From contig JAGQGA010000060.1 of NCBI GenBank assembly GCA_020432595.1, positions 2,096-14,909 of the forward strand: a stretch of DNA of 12,814 nucleotides. The letters are read 5' to 3'. Below are positions 5,936 through 12,739 of the stretch, in pieces. The notes under the pieces are model-generated. The model was not told the DNA's origin and searched no databases. It saw only the letters and a program-made list of their open reading frames with translations. Numbering within the stretch: the first letter of the stretch is position 1; each line of letters opens with the position of its first letter. This DNA comes from Anaerolineales bacterium (GTDB taxonomy: Bacteria; Chloroflexota; Anaerolineae; Promineifilales; Promineifilaceae). The position numbers and the translations under genes are program-made.

Positions 5936-8900
5936 ATGTCCAAAATCGGGTTCCACATTAACCCCGGCAGCAGCAGCAAAGCCGTCGGCAGTTGGCTGCA
6001 AACCCTGCATCAGGCAGGTGTTCCCTTCTTCGTCCAAATCACCGACGACGAAGCCGCTCTTGCCCAAGCCCAAGCCTTTGTCACCGCCGAGCCACAGGTC
6101 GGTCATACGATCATCTTTCGCCGTGACCAGTTGGGGCGGCAGGGTGGCTTTGCCGAACCCGATTACGACCTGACCCCCGAAGCTGCTGCCGCCGCCCACT
6201 GGCAAAAACACCGCGCCGCTCTCCCGGCCGATTTTGACAAAGAGAACATTTGGTTGGAACTGGTAGACCGTCCTCGCGGCGAACGGCCGTTTGCCGACTG
6301 GCTCGGTCACTTTTCCGTCCACCTGGCCCAGCTTGCCCTGGCCGACGGGTACAAAACGCTGGCCGGTGGCTTTGGCGCGGGCGCACCCGACCCCGCCACC
6401 TGGGGCAGCGACGGCTGGCTGCGCTACTTTGAACTGTGCCAGCAGCACCCCGACCAGCTTGGCGTGGCGCTGCAAGAGTTTAGCCTCAAAACCCGCGACA
6501 TCTGGTTTATGCGCGGTGACCACATTGGCCGCTTTACCAAGCTGCTGCAAACGTGTGACGACCATCGGATTAAACGGCCGTTGCTCTACATCACCCAACT
6601 CGGCTGGACCCACAACCGGCTGCCCAGTTCCAGCGAACAAGCGATGGCCGACGTGGAAGCCGTGGCCGATTTTTACGACCAGTACCCCGAAATCGTCGGC
6701 GCGGCGCTGTGGATGCTGGGGCGCGGCTCCGGCGGCATTGGGCGGCAGCTTGGCAAGCTGGTTGAGCCGCTGACCGAGTGGGCCACCCGCCCCCGACCCG
6801 CCGCCGATGTGTTTGAGGCCGAAGACGCGGTGGCCGTTCCCGGCGAACGGCGGGCAGCGCCGGAAGCCGCCCCCACTCGTTTCCCCATGGAGGAGCCGGA
6901 GCGTCGCGCTCTGCGGGTGCTGCGGCCGTTAAACGGCCGTTTTATCAGCGATGTCACCATTGACGACGATACCCCCATCCCCTTCGGCCAAACCTTCACC
7001 AAAACGTGGCGCGTGGAAAACAATGGCACCCAGCCCTGGGGCAACGGCTTCACCCTCCATTTTGTCGGCGGCACGGGCGGCGCGGCGCAATCCATCCCCT
7101 TGCCCCCCACCCAGCCCGGCCAGCAGGTAGAGCTTTCCGTCAACCTTACCGCCCCCAACCGCAGCGGCACCTTTTACTGGGATTTTCGCTTTGCCAACGC
7201 CAGCGGCACCTTCTTTGGCGACATCATTTATGCCCGCATTGTGGCCGTCAAACCGGCCACGGGCGGTACGCCCGATGCCAAATTTATCCGCGATGTGACC
7301 ATTCCCGACGATACGCCCATCGAACCGGGGACAACCTTTACCAAAACGTGGCGCGTTTTGAACAACGGCTCTGTGGCCTGGGGGCCGGGTTTTTCGCTCC
7401 GTTTTGTCGGCGGTACGGCGATGACAAATGAGACGCGGGTGGAATTAACGGCCGTTGTTCCCCCCAACAGCGAAACCGACCTCAGCGTCACCCTGCAAGC
7501 CCCGCCCACCCCCGGCAGCTACTACGGCGATTGGCGGCTCCACGACCCCAGCGGCAACTCGTTCGGCCACCTCGTCTTTCTCCGCATCACCGTTCCCACC
7601 CCCACCATGCCCTCCCTCGCCCCCGCCATGTCCCAGCGCGACCCCCTCTGGGCGGACAAGCGGCTCGGTCACGCTGGCTCTACCAAAACCATTGGCGAAT
7701 GGGGCTGCCTGCTCACCTGCCTTGCCATGACCGCCACCGCCCTCGGCCGCACCACCGACCCCCGCCGCCTTAATGATGCCATGGTCAGCAACGGCGGCTT
7801 TTTGGATCTCTACCTGACCAAGTGGAAAGCGTTGACCGATGTTTACAGCGACATTATCTACGACGGCCTCATGACCTCCCAGCCGGATATTATTGGCTAT
7901 ATTGATGCCAGCTTGTCGGCCGGCAATCCCGTCTCCATCCACGTAGATTTCACCAGCGCCACCCCCTATACCGACAACGACCAGCATTGGGTGCTAATTG
8001 TCGCCAAAGACGGCGATGATTATCGCATCAATGACCCCTGGCTGCTCCCCGGCCAGCAAGCCTCCCTCCAACAACGGTACGGCATTGCCGGGCAATCGCT
8101 CTGGCAAGTTATCCGCTCCGCCATCTTCTACCACTCCACCCGTCGCACCACCCCCGTCACCAACCCCACTGGTGATGCCCCAGCGCGGCTGCAAACGGGC
8201 ATGAACGTCAACCCCGATGCGCCAAACTCCAACCCGATGAGCAACGACGATTTGAAGGGGCTGGACTGGGTGCGCTTTGTCGGCAAAATTGATGCCCGCC
8301 CCAACCCCGCCGACCGCAATATCGCCACCGCCTTTGCCCAATACGACCCCATCATCCGCGCCTATCAGCAGCAAGGCACCAAATCGCTCATCATTCTCAA
8401 CCAGGAAACCATTTGGGGCATTGCCCCTTGGACGGGCAACGGTAATTGGGCTGGCTATGCCGACCAGCTTGCCGACGCTGCCCGCCAAATGGCTCGCCGC
8501 TACAGCCAATATGGCGCGGGCGTGGCCTACCAAATCTGGAATGAGGGGGACAAACGCAACAACCCCGCCTCTGTCTTTGTTGAGCCGGAAAATTACGCCC
8601 GCATCCTGCAAAAGGTTGTCCCCGCCATCCGCGCCGAGTCGCCGCAGTCGCCGATTATTTTCAACGGTATGGCGACGGGACCGGAGGAGACGGTGGCTTA
8701 TTTGCAGCGCACTCAGGCGGCGCTAGGCGGCAATTTGCTGGTGGATGCGGTGGGCATTCACCCCTACACCCGCTGGGCGACGAAAGCGCCGTTTGATTGG
8801 GGCAGCAAATATGGCACCCTGGCTGATGCCTTTGCCATCTACAAACAGGCGTTCCCCAATCTTCCTTTGTGGATTACCGAGATTGGCGTGGCCGATGACA

Positions 8901-9112
8901 ACGAGATTGGGCCGCAGTGGTACCGCGAAATTGGCGACTACATGGCCGATGTTTACCGCCACGTGCAGGAACGCCATCGGGCGCAGGTGCCGGTTGTTAT
9001 CTGGTTTGGCTGGTCAGACTGGATGCGGAATGCCGGGGTGGTGCGCCGCGACGGCAGCCGCAAGGATCACATCTACCCCGCCTTCCGCCTCGTCCGCAAC
9101 CGGGAACTGTAG
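5936..9112 (+). CDS. Multidomain protein: TIM-barrel-like, two NBR1-type FW domains, C39-like peptidase, GH-A glycosidase-like
   Basis: 1058 residues. Residues 1-290 look like a TIM-barrel glycosidase-type domain (IGFHINPG..., GVALQEFSL, YITQLGWTHN, GAALWMLG). A Pro/Ala-rich linker follows. Two FW (NBR1-like, four-Trp) domains lie at about 336-438 and 450-552; both have DVTI(P/D)DDTPI, FTKTWRV.NNG, W and FVGGT. About 565-740 resembles peptidase C39-like family 2, with candidate Cys591 (EWGCLLTC), His684 (DQHWVLIV) and Asp700 (INDPW). From about 755 to the end is a clan GH-A-like barrel with general acid Glu870 (QIWNEG) and nucleophile Glu982 (WITEIG). FW domains bind protein partners in eukaryotes; their bacterial role is poorly known. 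No signal peptide or membrane segment is seen, so the location is unclear. Substrates cannot be named. Four AACGGCCGTT copies lie in the gene. Confidence 0.85.
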   Translation: MSKIGFHINPGSSSKAVGSWLQTLHQAGVPFFVQITDDEAALAQAQAFVTAEPQVGHTIIFRRDQLGRQGGFAEPDYDLTPEAAAAAHWQKHRAALPADFDKENIWLELVDRPRGERPFADWLGHFSVHLAQLALADGYKTLAGGFGAGAPDPATWGSDGWLRYFELCQQHPDQLGVALQEFSLKTRDIWFMRGDHIGRFTKLLQTCDDHRIKRPLLYITQLGWTHNRLPSSSEQAMADVEAVADFYDQYPEIVGAALWMLGRGSGGIGRQLGKLVEPLTEWATRPRPAADVFEAEDAVAVPGERRAAPEAAPTRFPMEEPERRALRVLRPLNGRFISDVTIDDDTPIPFGQTFTKTWRVENNGTQPWGNGFTLHFVGGTGGAAQSIPLPPTQPGQQVELSVNLTAPNRSGTFYWDFRFANASGTFFGDIIYARIVAVKPATGGTPDAKFIRDVTIPDDTPIEPGTTFTKTWRVLNNGSVAWGPGFSLRFVGGTAMTNETRVELTAVVPPNSETDLSVTLQAPPTPGSYYGDWRLHDPSGNSFGHLVFLRITVPTPTMPSLAPAMSQRDPLWADKRLGHAGSTKTIGEWGCLLTCLAMTATALGRTTDPRRLNDAMVSNGGFLDLYLTKWKALTDVYSDIIYDGLMTSQPDIIGYIDASLSAGNPVSIHVDFTSATPYTDNDQHWVLIVAKDGDDYRINDPWLLPGQQASLQQRYGIAGQSLWQVIRSAIFYHSTRRTTPVTNPTGDAPARLQTGMNVNPDAPNSNPMSNDDLKGLDWVRFVGKIDARPNPADRNIATAFAQYDPIIRAYQQQGTKSLIILNQETIWGIAPWTGNGNWAGYADQLADAARQMARRYSQYGAGVAYQIWNEGDKRNNPASVFVEPENYARILQKVVPAIRAESPQSPIIFNGMATGPEETVAYLQRTQAALGGNLLVDAVGIHPYTRWATKAPFDWGSKYGTLADAFAIYKQAFPNLPLWITEIGVADDNEIGPQWYREIGDYMADVYRHVQERHRAQVPVVIWFGWSDWMRNAGVVRRDGSRKDHIYPAFRLVRNREL

Positions 9113-9125
9113 ACCCCGTGCCTGT

Positions 9126-9298
9126 GGTAGGGGCGGGATGACCGGGGTTAAAGCTGGCAACGTTAATGGCCTTTTCTCCCGGTCGTCTCGCCCATGCGCC
9201 ACCCATCCACGCCACAGACCGATCACACAAGGGCGAGACGGCGCGGAGACCACGCCATTTGTTCACCTTGTGTTTACCCGCGCCATCCCGCCCCTACC
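9126..9298. repeat. Nested inverted-repeat element (REP/MITE-like)
   Basis: Outer arms GGTAGGGGCGGGATG (9126-9140) and CATCCCGCCCCTACC (9284-9298) are perfect 15-bp complements. Inside are CGTCTCGCCC (9184-9193) with GGGCGAGACG (9231-9240), also perfect, and GATGACCGGG (9138-9147) with CCCGGTCGTC (9178-9187), 9 of 10. The element begins 13 bp after the stop of the upstream gene and contains no gene. It could act as a transcript-end structure or be a dispersed non-autonomous repeat. Together with a promoter and a leader hairpin it fills the 384-bp gap 9113-9496. Confidence 0.65.
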
Positions 9299-9372
9299 CT
9301 TCTCCATTTCAAACTGAGAATTGCCGGTTCCCTTGGGATTTAGCGCGGCGCGTTTGTTGCAGTAGGTTTGTT

Positions 9373-9401
9373 TTGGCAGCTACTCGACAACGGTCTATAC
9401 T
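9373..9401 (+). promoter_or_regulatory. Sigma-70-type promoter for the LRR-Roc gene
   Basis: TTGGCA (9373-9378, 5 of 6) and TATACT (9396-9401, 5 of 6) are separated by exactly 17 bp. Predicted transcription starts near 9408, giving a leader of about 90 nt. Confidence 0.65.
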
Positions 9402-9421
9402 ATCCTGAACAAATCAGTTAG

Positions 9422-9478
9422 CATGGTAACGGGGTGAAGCCGTTTGTGAACCATCTTCTTGTGCCGCCCGTTGCCATG
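9422..9478 (+). promoter_or_regulatory. Leader hairpin upstream of the LRR-Roc gene
   Basis: CATGGTAACGGG (9422-9433) can pair with CCCGTTGCCATG (9467-9478) over 12 bp with one G-U wobble, around a 33-nt loop. It sits between the predicted transcription start and the weak GAGG ribosome site (9486-9489). There is no T-run, so it is not a terminator; it could affect mRNA stability or translation. Function is inferred only. Confidence 0.4.
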
Positions 9479-9496
9479 ACCATGTGAGGCCAAAAC

Positions 9497-10804
9497 ATGG
9501 CGCGTAATCAAGCATACCGTAAAGCAGAACAGAAAATTGAAGAGGCGCGACGCACAGGGGCAACGAAACTTGACCTGAGCAATGATTTGGGAACGCCGGA
9601 CGAAAAGAAGCTCACTGAATTACCGGAGTCGCTGTGGCAACTGACCCAGTTGCAGTCGCTGAGTTTATCGCATAACAACCTAACGGCCGTTCCCGACACC
9701 ATCGGCCAACTCACCCAGTTGCGGGAGCTGAAACTCAATAGCAACGAACTAACGGCCGTTCCCGACGCCATCGGCCAACTCACCCAGTTGCAGACGCTGA
9801 ATCTCAGTGACAACAGACTAACGGCCGTTCCCGACACCATCGGCCAACTCACCCAGTTGCAAGAACTGAATCTCTATAACAACCAACTAACGGCCGTTCC
9901 CGACACCATCGGCCAACTCACCCAGTTGCAGTCGCTGGATCTCCGTAGCAACCAACTAACGGCCGTTCCCGACACCATCGGCCAACTCACCCAGTTGCAG
10001 ACGCTGTATCTCCGTAATAACCAACTAAAAACGCTGACAGATGCACTGGGGCAGCTTACGAGATTAAAAGAATTGCATATTGCAGGTAATAAACTGGAAG
10101 TCTTACCAGAATTTCTTAGTCAGCTTTTCCAATTAAAAGAGCTGTATGTTTTTAGTAATAGTTTGCAAAGTATTCCCGACTGGATTGGAGAGCTTCATTC
10201 TTTAGAGTGGCTAAACATTCAAGAAAATGACATTGCCGATTTGCCAATCACACTCTGTAAGTTGAAGTTCATGAGGGGATTAGTATTGGGCTGGAGCAAA
10301 GAGAGTAAAGGCATCCCTATTTCAAAACTCCCTGATTGGATTGGCAATTTGACTTCTTTAGAAGAATTGTATGCTGCTAGTTGTAAGTTATCTAGCCTTC
10401 CTCCTTCATTCACCCAACTTGAGCATTTGAAGAAACTCGAACTAGGCAACAACCCTCTTAACGCCGAACTCGCCGCGGCCTATGAAGAAGGCATAGAGGC
10501 TGTTAAGGCATATCTTCATGCTAAAGCAGGGATGCAAATCAGGCTAAACGAAGCCAAACTTATCCTCGTTGGCGAAGGGGAGGTGGGCAAAACCTGTTTG
10601 ATGGATGCGCTGGAAGGCTTACCTTGGGAAGAACACCCCACCACACACGGCATCGAAATCCGTCCCATCGCTGCCGTTGACCCGGTCAGTGGCGCAGAAA
10701 TTACGCTCAATGGCTGGGATTTCGGCGGCCAGCGCGTCTACCGCCCTACCCACCAGCTCTTTTTCAGCTCACCCGCATCCTGCTCATCAGCAGCGTCACG
10801 CTGA
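9497..10804 (+). CDS. Leucine-rich-repeat protein with truncated Roc GTPase domain (ROCO-type)
   Basis: A 435-residue frame. Residues 1-40 are a charged N-terminus. About 12 LRRs of mostly 23 residues follow (pattern LTAVPDTIGQLTQLQxLxLxxNQ) to about residue 340. A Roc GTPase domain then begins: P-loop GEGEVGKT at 359-366, switch-I-like TTHGIEI, and WDFGGQ with the DxxG motif at 408-411. After THQLFFS the sequence stops resembling Roc (PASCSSAASR, then stop). The G4 and G5 nucleotide motifs and any COR domain are missing, although bacterial ROCO proteins normally continue for hundreds of residues. The gene is thus interrupted near 10755-10780, next to mobile DNA. It probably makes no working GTPase, though the LRR part could still bind ligands. 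Five of its repeats are nearly identical at DNA level; later repeats are AT-richer and diverged. A good promoter and ATG (weak GAGG site 7 nt upstream) support the start. Confidence 0.85.
   Translation: MARNQAYRKAEQKIEEARRTGATKLDLSNDLGTPDEKKLTELPESLWQLTQLQSLSLSHNNLTAVPDTIGQLTQLRELKLNSNELTAVPDAIGQLTQLQTLNLSDNRLTAVPDTIGQLTQLQELNLYNNQLTAVPDTIGQLTQLQSLDLRSNQLTAVPDTIGQLTQLQTLYLRNNQLKTLTDALGQLTRLKELHIAGNKLEVLPEFLSQLFQLKELYVFSNSLQSIPDWIGELHSLEWLNIQENDIADLPITLCKLKFMRGLVLGWSKESKGIPISKLPDWIGNLTSLEELYAASCKLSSLPPSFTQLEHLKKLELGNNPLNAELAAAYEEGIEAVKAYLHAKAGMQIRLNEAKLILVGEGEVGKTCLMDALEGLPWEEHPTTHGIEIRPIAAVDPVSGAEITLNGWDFGGQRVYRPTHQLFFSSPASCSSAASR
9682..10026 (+). repeat. Five 69-bp tandem LRR units, each starting with AACGGCCGTT
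   Basis: Units start at 9682, 9751, 9820, 9889 and 9958, exactly 69 bp apart. The first 41 bp of each are identical apart from one base at 9767, while the last 28 bp vary. Each unit encodes one 23-residue LRR. The preceding unit (9613-9681) shares only part of the pattern, and repeats after 10026 are diverged. Confidence 0.95.
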
Positions 10805-10923
10805 CGTTGGAGCGATTTATGCAAGGCCAAGCCGCTGCCACAACGACTACGACACCCCACAGGCACCGAACAGCCACTCCCCAACGTCAACTGTTCACCG
10901 AAAACGGCCACGCACCACAGTAG
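10767..10923 (+). pseudogene. 3' remnant of an unidentified gene joined to the broken Roc domain
   Basis: In a frame different from the LRR gene, an open reading (LTRILLISSVTLTLERFMQG, then Thr- and Arg-rich sequence) runs to TAG at 10921-10923. It is GC-rich at third codon positions in its first half, which suggests true coding. It has no start, so it looks like the tail of a gene whose 5' part is lost, perhaps a transposase C-terminus; I could not identify it. The stop lies 6 bp before the likely Tn3-element end. The surrounding 10805-10989 gap holds nothing else convincing. Confidence 0.35.
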
Positions 10924-10989
10924 CAAACAGGGGATTTTTGCCCAGCCCCTCGAAAAGTGTCAATCCAGAGTCAGAGCTTGTGTGAACTG

Positions 10990-11643
10990 CTACTGACGCT
11001 GCGCCTGCCATGCTTCAGCTAGTGCCTCATCATGCTGCACAAAGTATTTGTATGAATTGTAGGAGATCGGTCGCACTAACTCTGGGTTGACCAGCTTTCG
11101 CACATTGGCTAGATCAACTCCTTTCTGCAGGTAGCTCAAAATAACATCTCTGTGAGGATCTAGAACTCGATTCTTGTTACGGCTACCTTTTGGCCGCCCC
11201 AACTGAACGCCCTTGGCCTTTGCTGCTGCGAGCCCTTGCTTAACGCGCATCGAGATAAACTCTCTCTCTGCTTCAGCAAAGTAACTGTAAATCGCCAAGA
11301 GAAGTTTGCCGTGACCGCCTGACGTGGACAGCTCTGGCTGGCGAATAAAAGTGAGCTCTACCCCCTTGTCACTCAAGGTATTGATGAGATTGAGTACCTG
11401 TAGCATTTCCCGCCCCAGTCGATTCAGTTCCGCAACCAATAATAAATCACCAGAACCCAGCTTGGCGATTAACTCGTCAATACGGTGAGCAGCCAGGCTC
11501 TTACGTGACGACATCTCAATCTCCACGAATTCGTCGATGACTATCCGCTGTCGGCGAGCATATTCCAACAGAAGATGACGCTGTTTGTCGAGGTCTTGTC
11601 GGTCTGTGCTAACGCGAATGTAGCCAATGATTTTGCCACTCAT
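10990..11643 (-). CDS. tnpR: Serine recombinase / Tn3-type resolvase
   Basis: A 217-residue site-specific recombinase that should resolve transposition cointegrates at the adjacent res site. The N-terminal catalytic domain carries YIRVSTDRQD with nucleophile Ser12 and conserved Arg10, followed by the resolvase motif ELNRLGREM and the long helix region YFAEAEREFISMRVKQGL. RPKGS marks the usual link to the DNA-binding part. The C-terminal segment (about 165-217) is longer than in classical resolvases of about 185 residues and is not an obvious copy of the standard Hin-type helix-turn-helix. The start is ATG 11643. It is divergent from tnpA across 118 bp. I use the symbol by position and family; it has not been matched to a named transposon. 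Confidence 0.9.
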   Translation of the reverse strand: MSGKIIGYIRVSTDRQDLDKQRHLLLEYARRQRIVIDEFVEIEMSSRKSLAAHRIDELIAKLGSGDLLLVAELNRLGREMLQVLNLINTLSDKGVELTFIRQPELSTSGGHGKLLLAIYSYFAEAEREFISMRVKQGLAAAKAKGVQLGRPKGSRNKNRVLDPHRDVILSYLQKGVDLANVRKLVNPELVRPISYNSYKYFVQHDEALAEAWQAQRQ

Positions 11644-11761
11644 GATAGTCGTTGTGATGGAATCCCCAGCTTAGTCGTTGTTTCACTTTCTCATTGATAT
11701 ACTACGCGAGTCATTATATATCAATATCCGACTGAATGTAACAACTGTTTGTCTTGTCACT
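11644..11761. promoter_or_regulatory. Divergent promoter / res-site region of the Tn3-family element
   Basis: This spacer separates the divergent tnpR and tnpA genes, where Tn3 elements carry res. It contains an inverted repeat ATTGATATA (11693-11701) / TATATCAAT (11717-11725) spanning 33 bp, the size of a resolvase-binding subsite. It also has a direct repeat TAGTCGTTGT at 11646-11655 and 11672-11681, with an inverted partial match ACAACTG near 11741. AT-rich sequence around 11693-11725 could also hold the promoters. Subsite assignment is inferred. Confidence 0.55.
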
Positions 11762-12739
11762 ATGGATCTGCGTCAAGAATCAACTGAATCATTAAGGCGT
11801 CTCTATATCCTCAGTTCGAGTGAGGTAGAGGCACTTTATGGGCGGCCAAATTTCTCTGACGAGGAACGTGCTTATTTCTTTGCTCTAACTGCTGAAGAAC
11901 AACGTGAACTCGTTGCTCTTCACACGTTTGGTTCGCGCATTCTGTTCATTCTTCAGCTAGGCTACTTCAAGGCGATGCAACAATTCTACGTCTTTGAACC
12001 AGCAGAGGTCGCCAAGGACGTGTCTTGGATTCAGCAGGCGTGGTTTCCCCAGCTCGATGAGCCTATTACTCTGGCTGGCAAGAGGACACGTATCAAACAA
12101 CAGGAAATCATTCTACGGCTGACAGGATTTCGCCTTTGTGGTGCGACGGAACGAGAGCAGTTACGCAAGCGTGCATTGCAGGCCATTCGCATCTCTAGCA
12201 AACCTCTATATCTCTTGCGCGACCTGCGTCACTACCTAGCCGAGCAACAGATCGTTGCGCCTGGCTATTCTACCTTGCAAGACATCATCAGTGTCACATT
12301 GACTGTCGAACAGGAACGGTTGAACGCGCTTCTCGATAAGCATTTGTTGCCAAACGATGGTGAAGCACTGCTACAGTTGTTAAAGAATCCACATGGCCTG
12401 TACGAGATTACACGCATCAGGCGTGAACCAAAGGATTTTGGAGAAAAAGAAATGCGCCAGGAGGTCGAACGGGGCAAACAGATCGCAACGTTATACGAGA
12501 TAGCCCAGCGGATCCTGCCGCATCTGGGCATCTCTAATGAGAGTATCAAGTACTACGCCTCTCTGGTCGCCTACTACTCAGTTTACAAGCTGCAACGCTT
12601 TGAGCGTAACACCACATTTGTTTATCTGCTCTGTTTTGTGCAGTATCGCTACCATCAAATGCACGACAATTTGCTCAACTGCCTCATTTATCAAGTTCAT
12701 TTGTACAATGAGACCGCCCGGAAGGTTGCCAAAGAACGC
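11762..12739 (+). CDS. tnpA: Tn3-family transposase TnpA, N-terminal part, interrupted
   Basis: The first 326 residues of a transposase that is normally about 1000 residues long. It begins MDLRQESTESLRRLYILSSS, continues through FSDEERAYFFALTAEEQREL (the DUF4158-like N-terminal domain of Tn3 transposases), then GSRILFILQLGYFKAMQQFY. The catalytic DDE domain would lie far to the right and is absent. After residue 326 (ETARKVAKER) the frame stays open to the window edge, but only through a 24-bp repeat array typical of an IS end, so those residues (CQITPANVPPIYG...) are not TnpA. I see no clear Shine-Dalgarno before ATG 11762. Without its catalytic domain the gene is inactive in cis, unless the interrupting element excises precisely. 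Confidence 0.85.

Larger units (their letters stand above)
155..9967. repeat. Dispersed 10-bp palindrome AACGGCCGTT, 18 copies
   Basis: Perfect copies start at 155, 2222, 2449, 3035, 3100, 4618, 5814, 6282, 6573, 6932, 7447, 9682, 9751, 9820, 9889 and 9958 (16 sites with the LRR units counted singly), and I recognised further near-copies lacking one base (for example 2770, 3580, 4137, 4360, 6923). Reading by eye may be off by one or two in the total. Copies lie in all frames and in intergenic DNA, so it is not a codon artefact. None occurs in 291-1880 or after 10026. Confidence 0.9.
10930..12739. mobile_element. Tn3-family transposon, left part (interrupted)
   Basis: The resolvase (minus) and tnpA (plus) genes diverge around a res-like spacer, the usual Tn3 arrangement. 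The left end is expected beyond the resolvase stop. GGGG at 10930-10933, starting GGGGATTTTTGCCCAGCCCC, fits the GGGG start of Tn3-family terminal repeats, but the matching right end is outside the window. The tnpA reading is broken at about 12740 by another element. No AACGGCCGTT occurs in this interval. Confidence 0.6.

Noticed and set aside
5912..8611. Minus-strand open frames opposite the FW/C39/GH gene
   Set aside because: They are Gly/Val-rich complements of a GC-rich coding strand and lack start signals or domains.
9682..10026. CRISPR array
   Set aside because: The 69-bp units are contiguous in-frame LRR codons with no spacers of independent origin, and no cas genes are present.
9682..10026. 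Target of a diversity-generating retroelement
   Set aside because: No reverse transcriptase or template repeat is in the window, and the differences are not confined to adenine positions.
10605..10985. 126-residue plus-strand open frame across the Roc break
   Set aside because: Its first part is out of frame with the genuine P-loop coding and the product is Ser/Pro/His-rich without domains.
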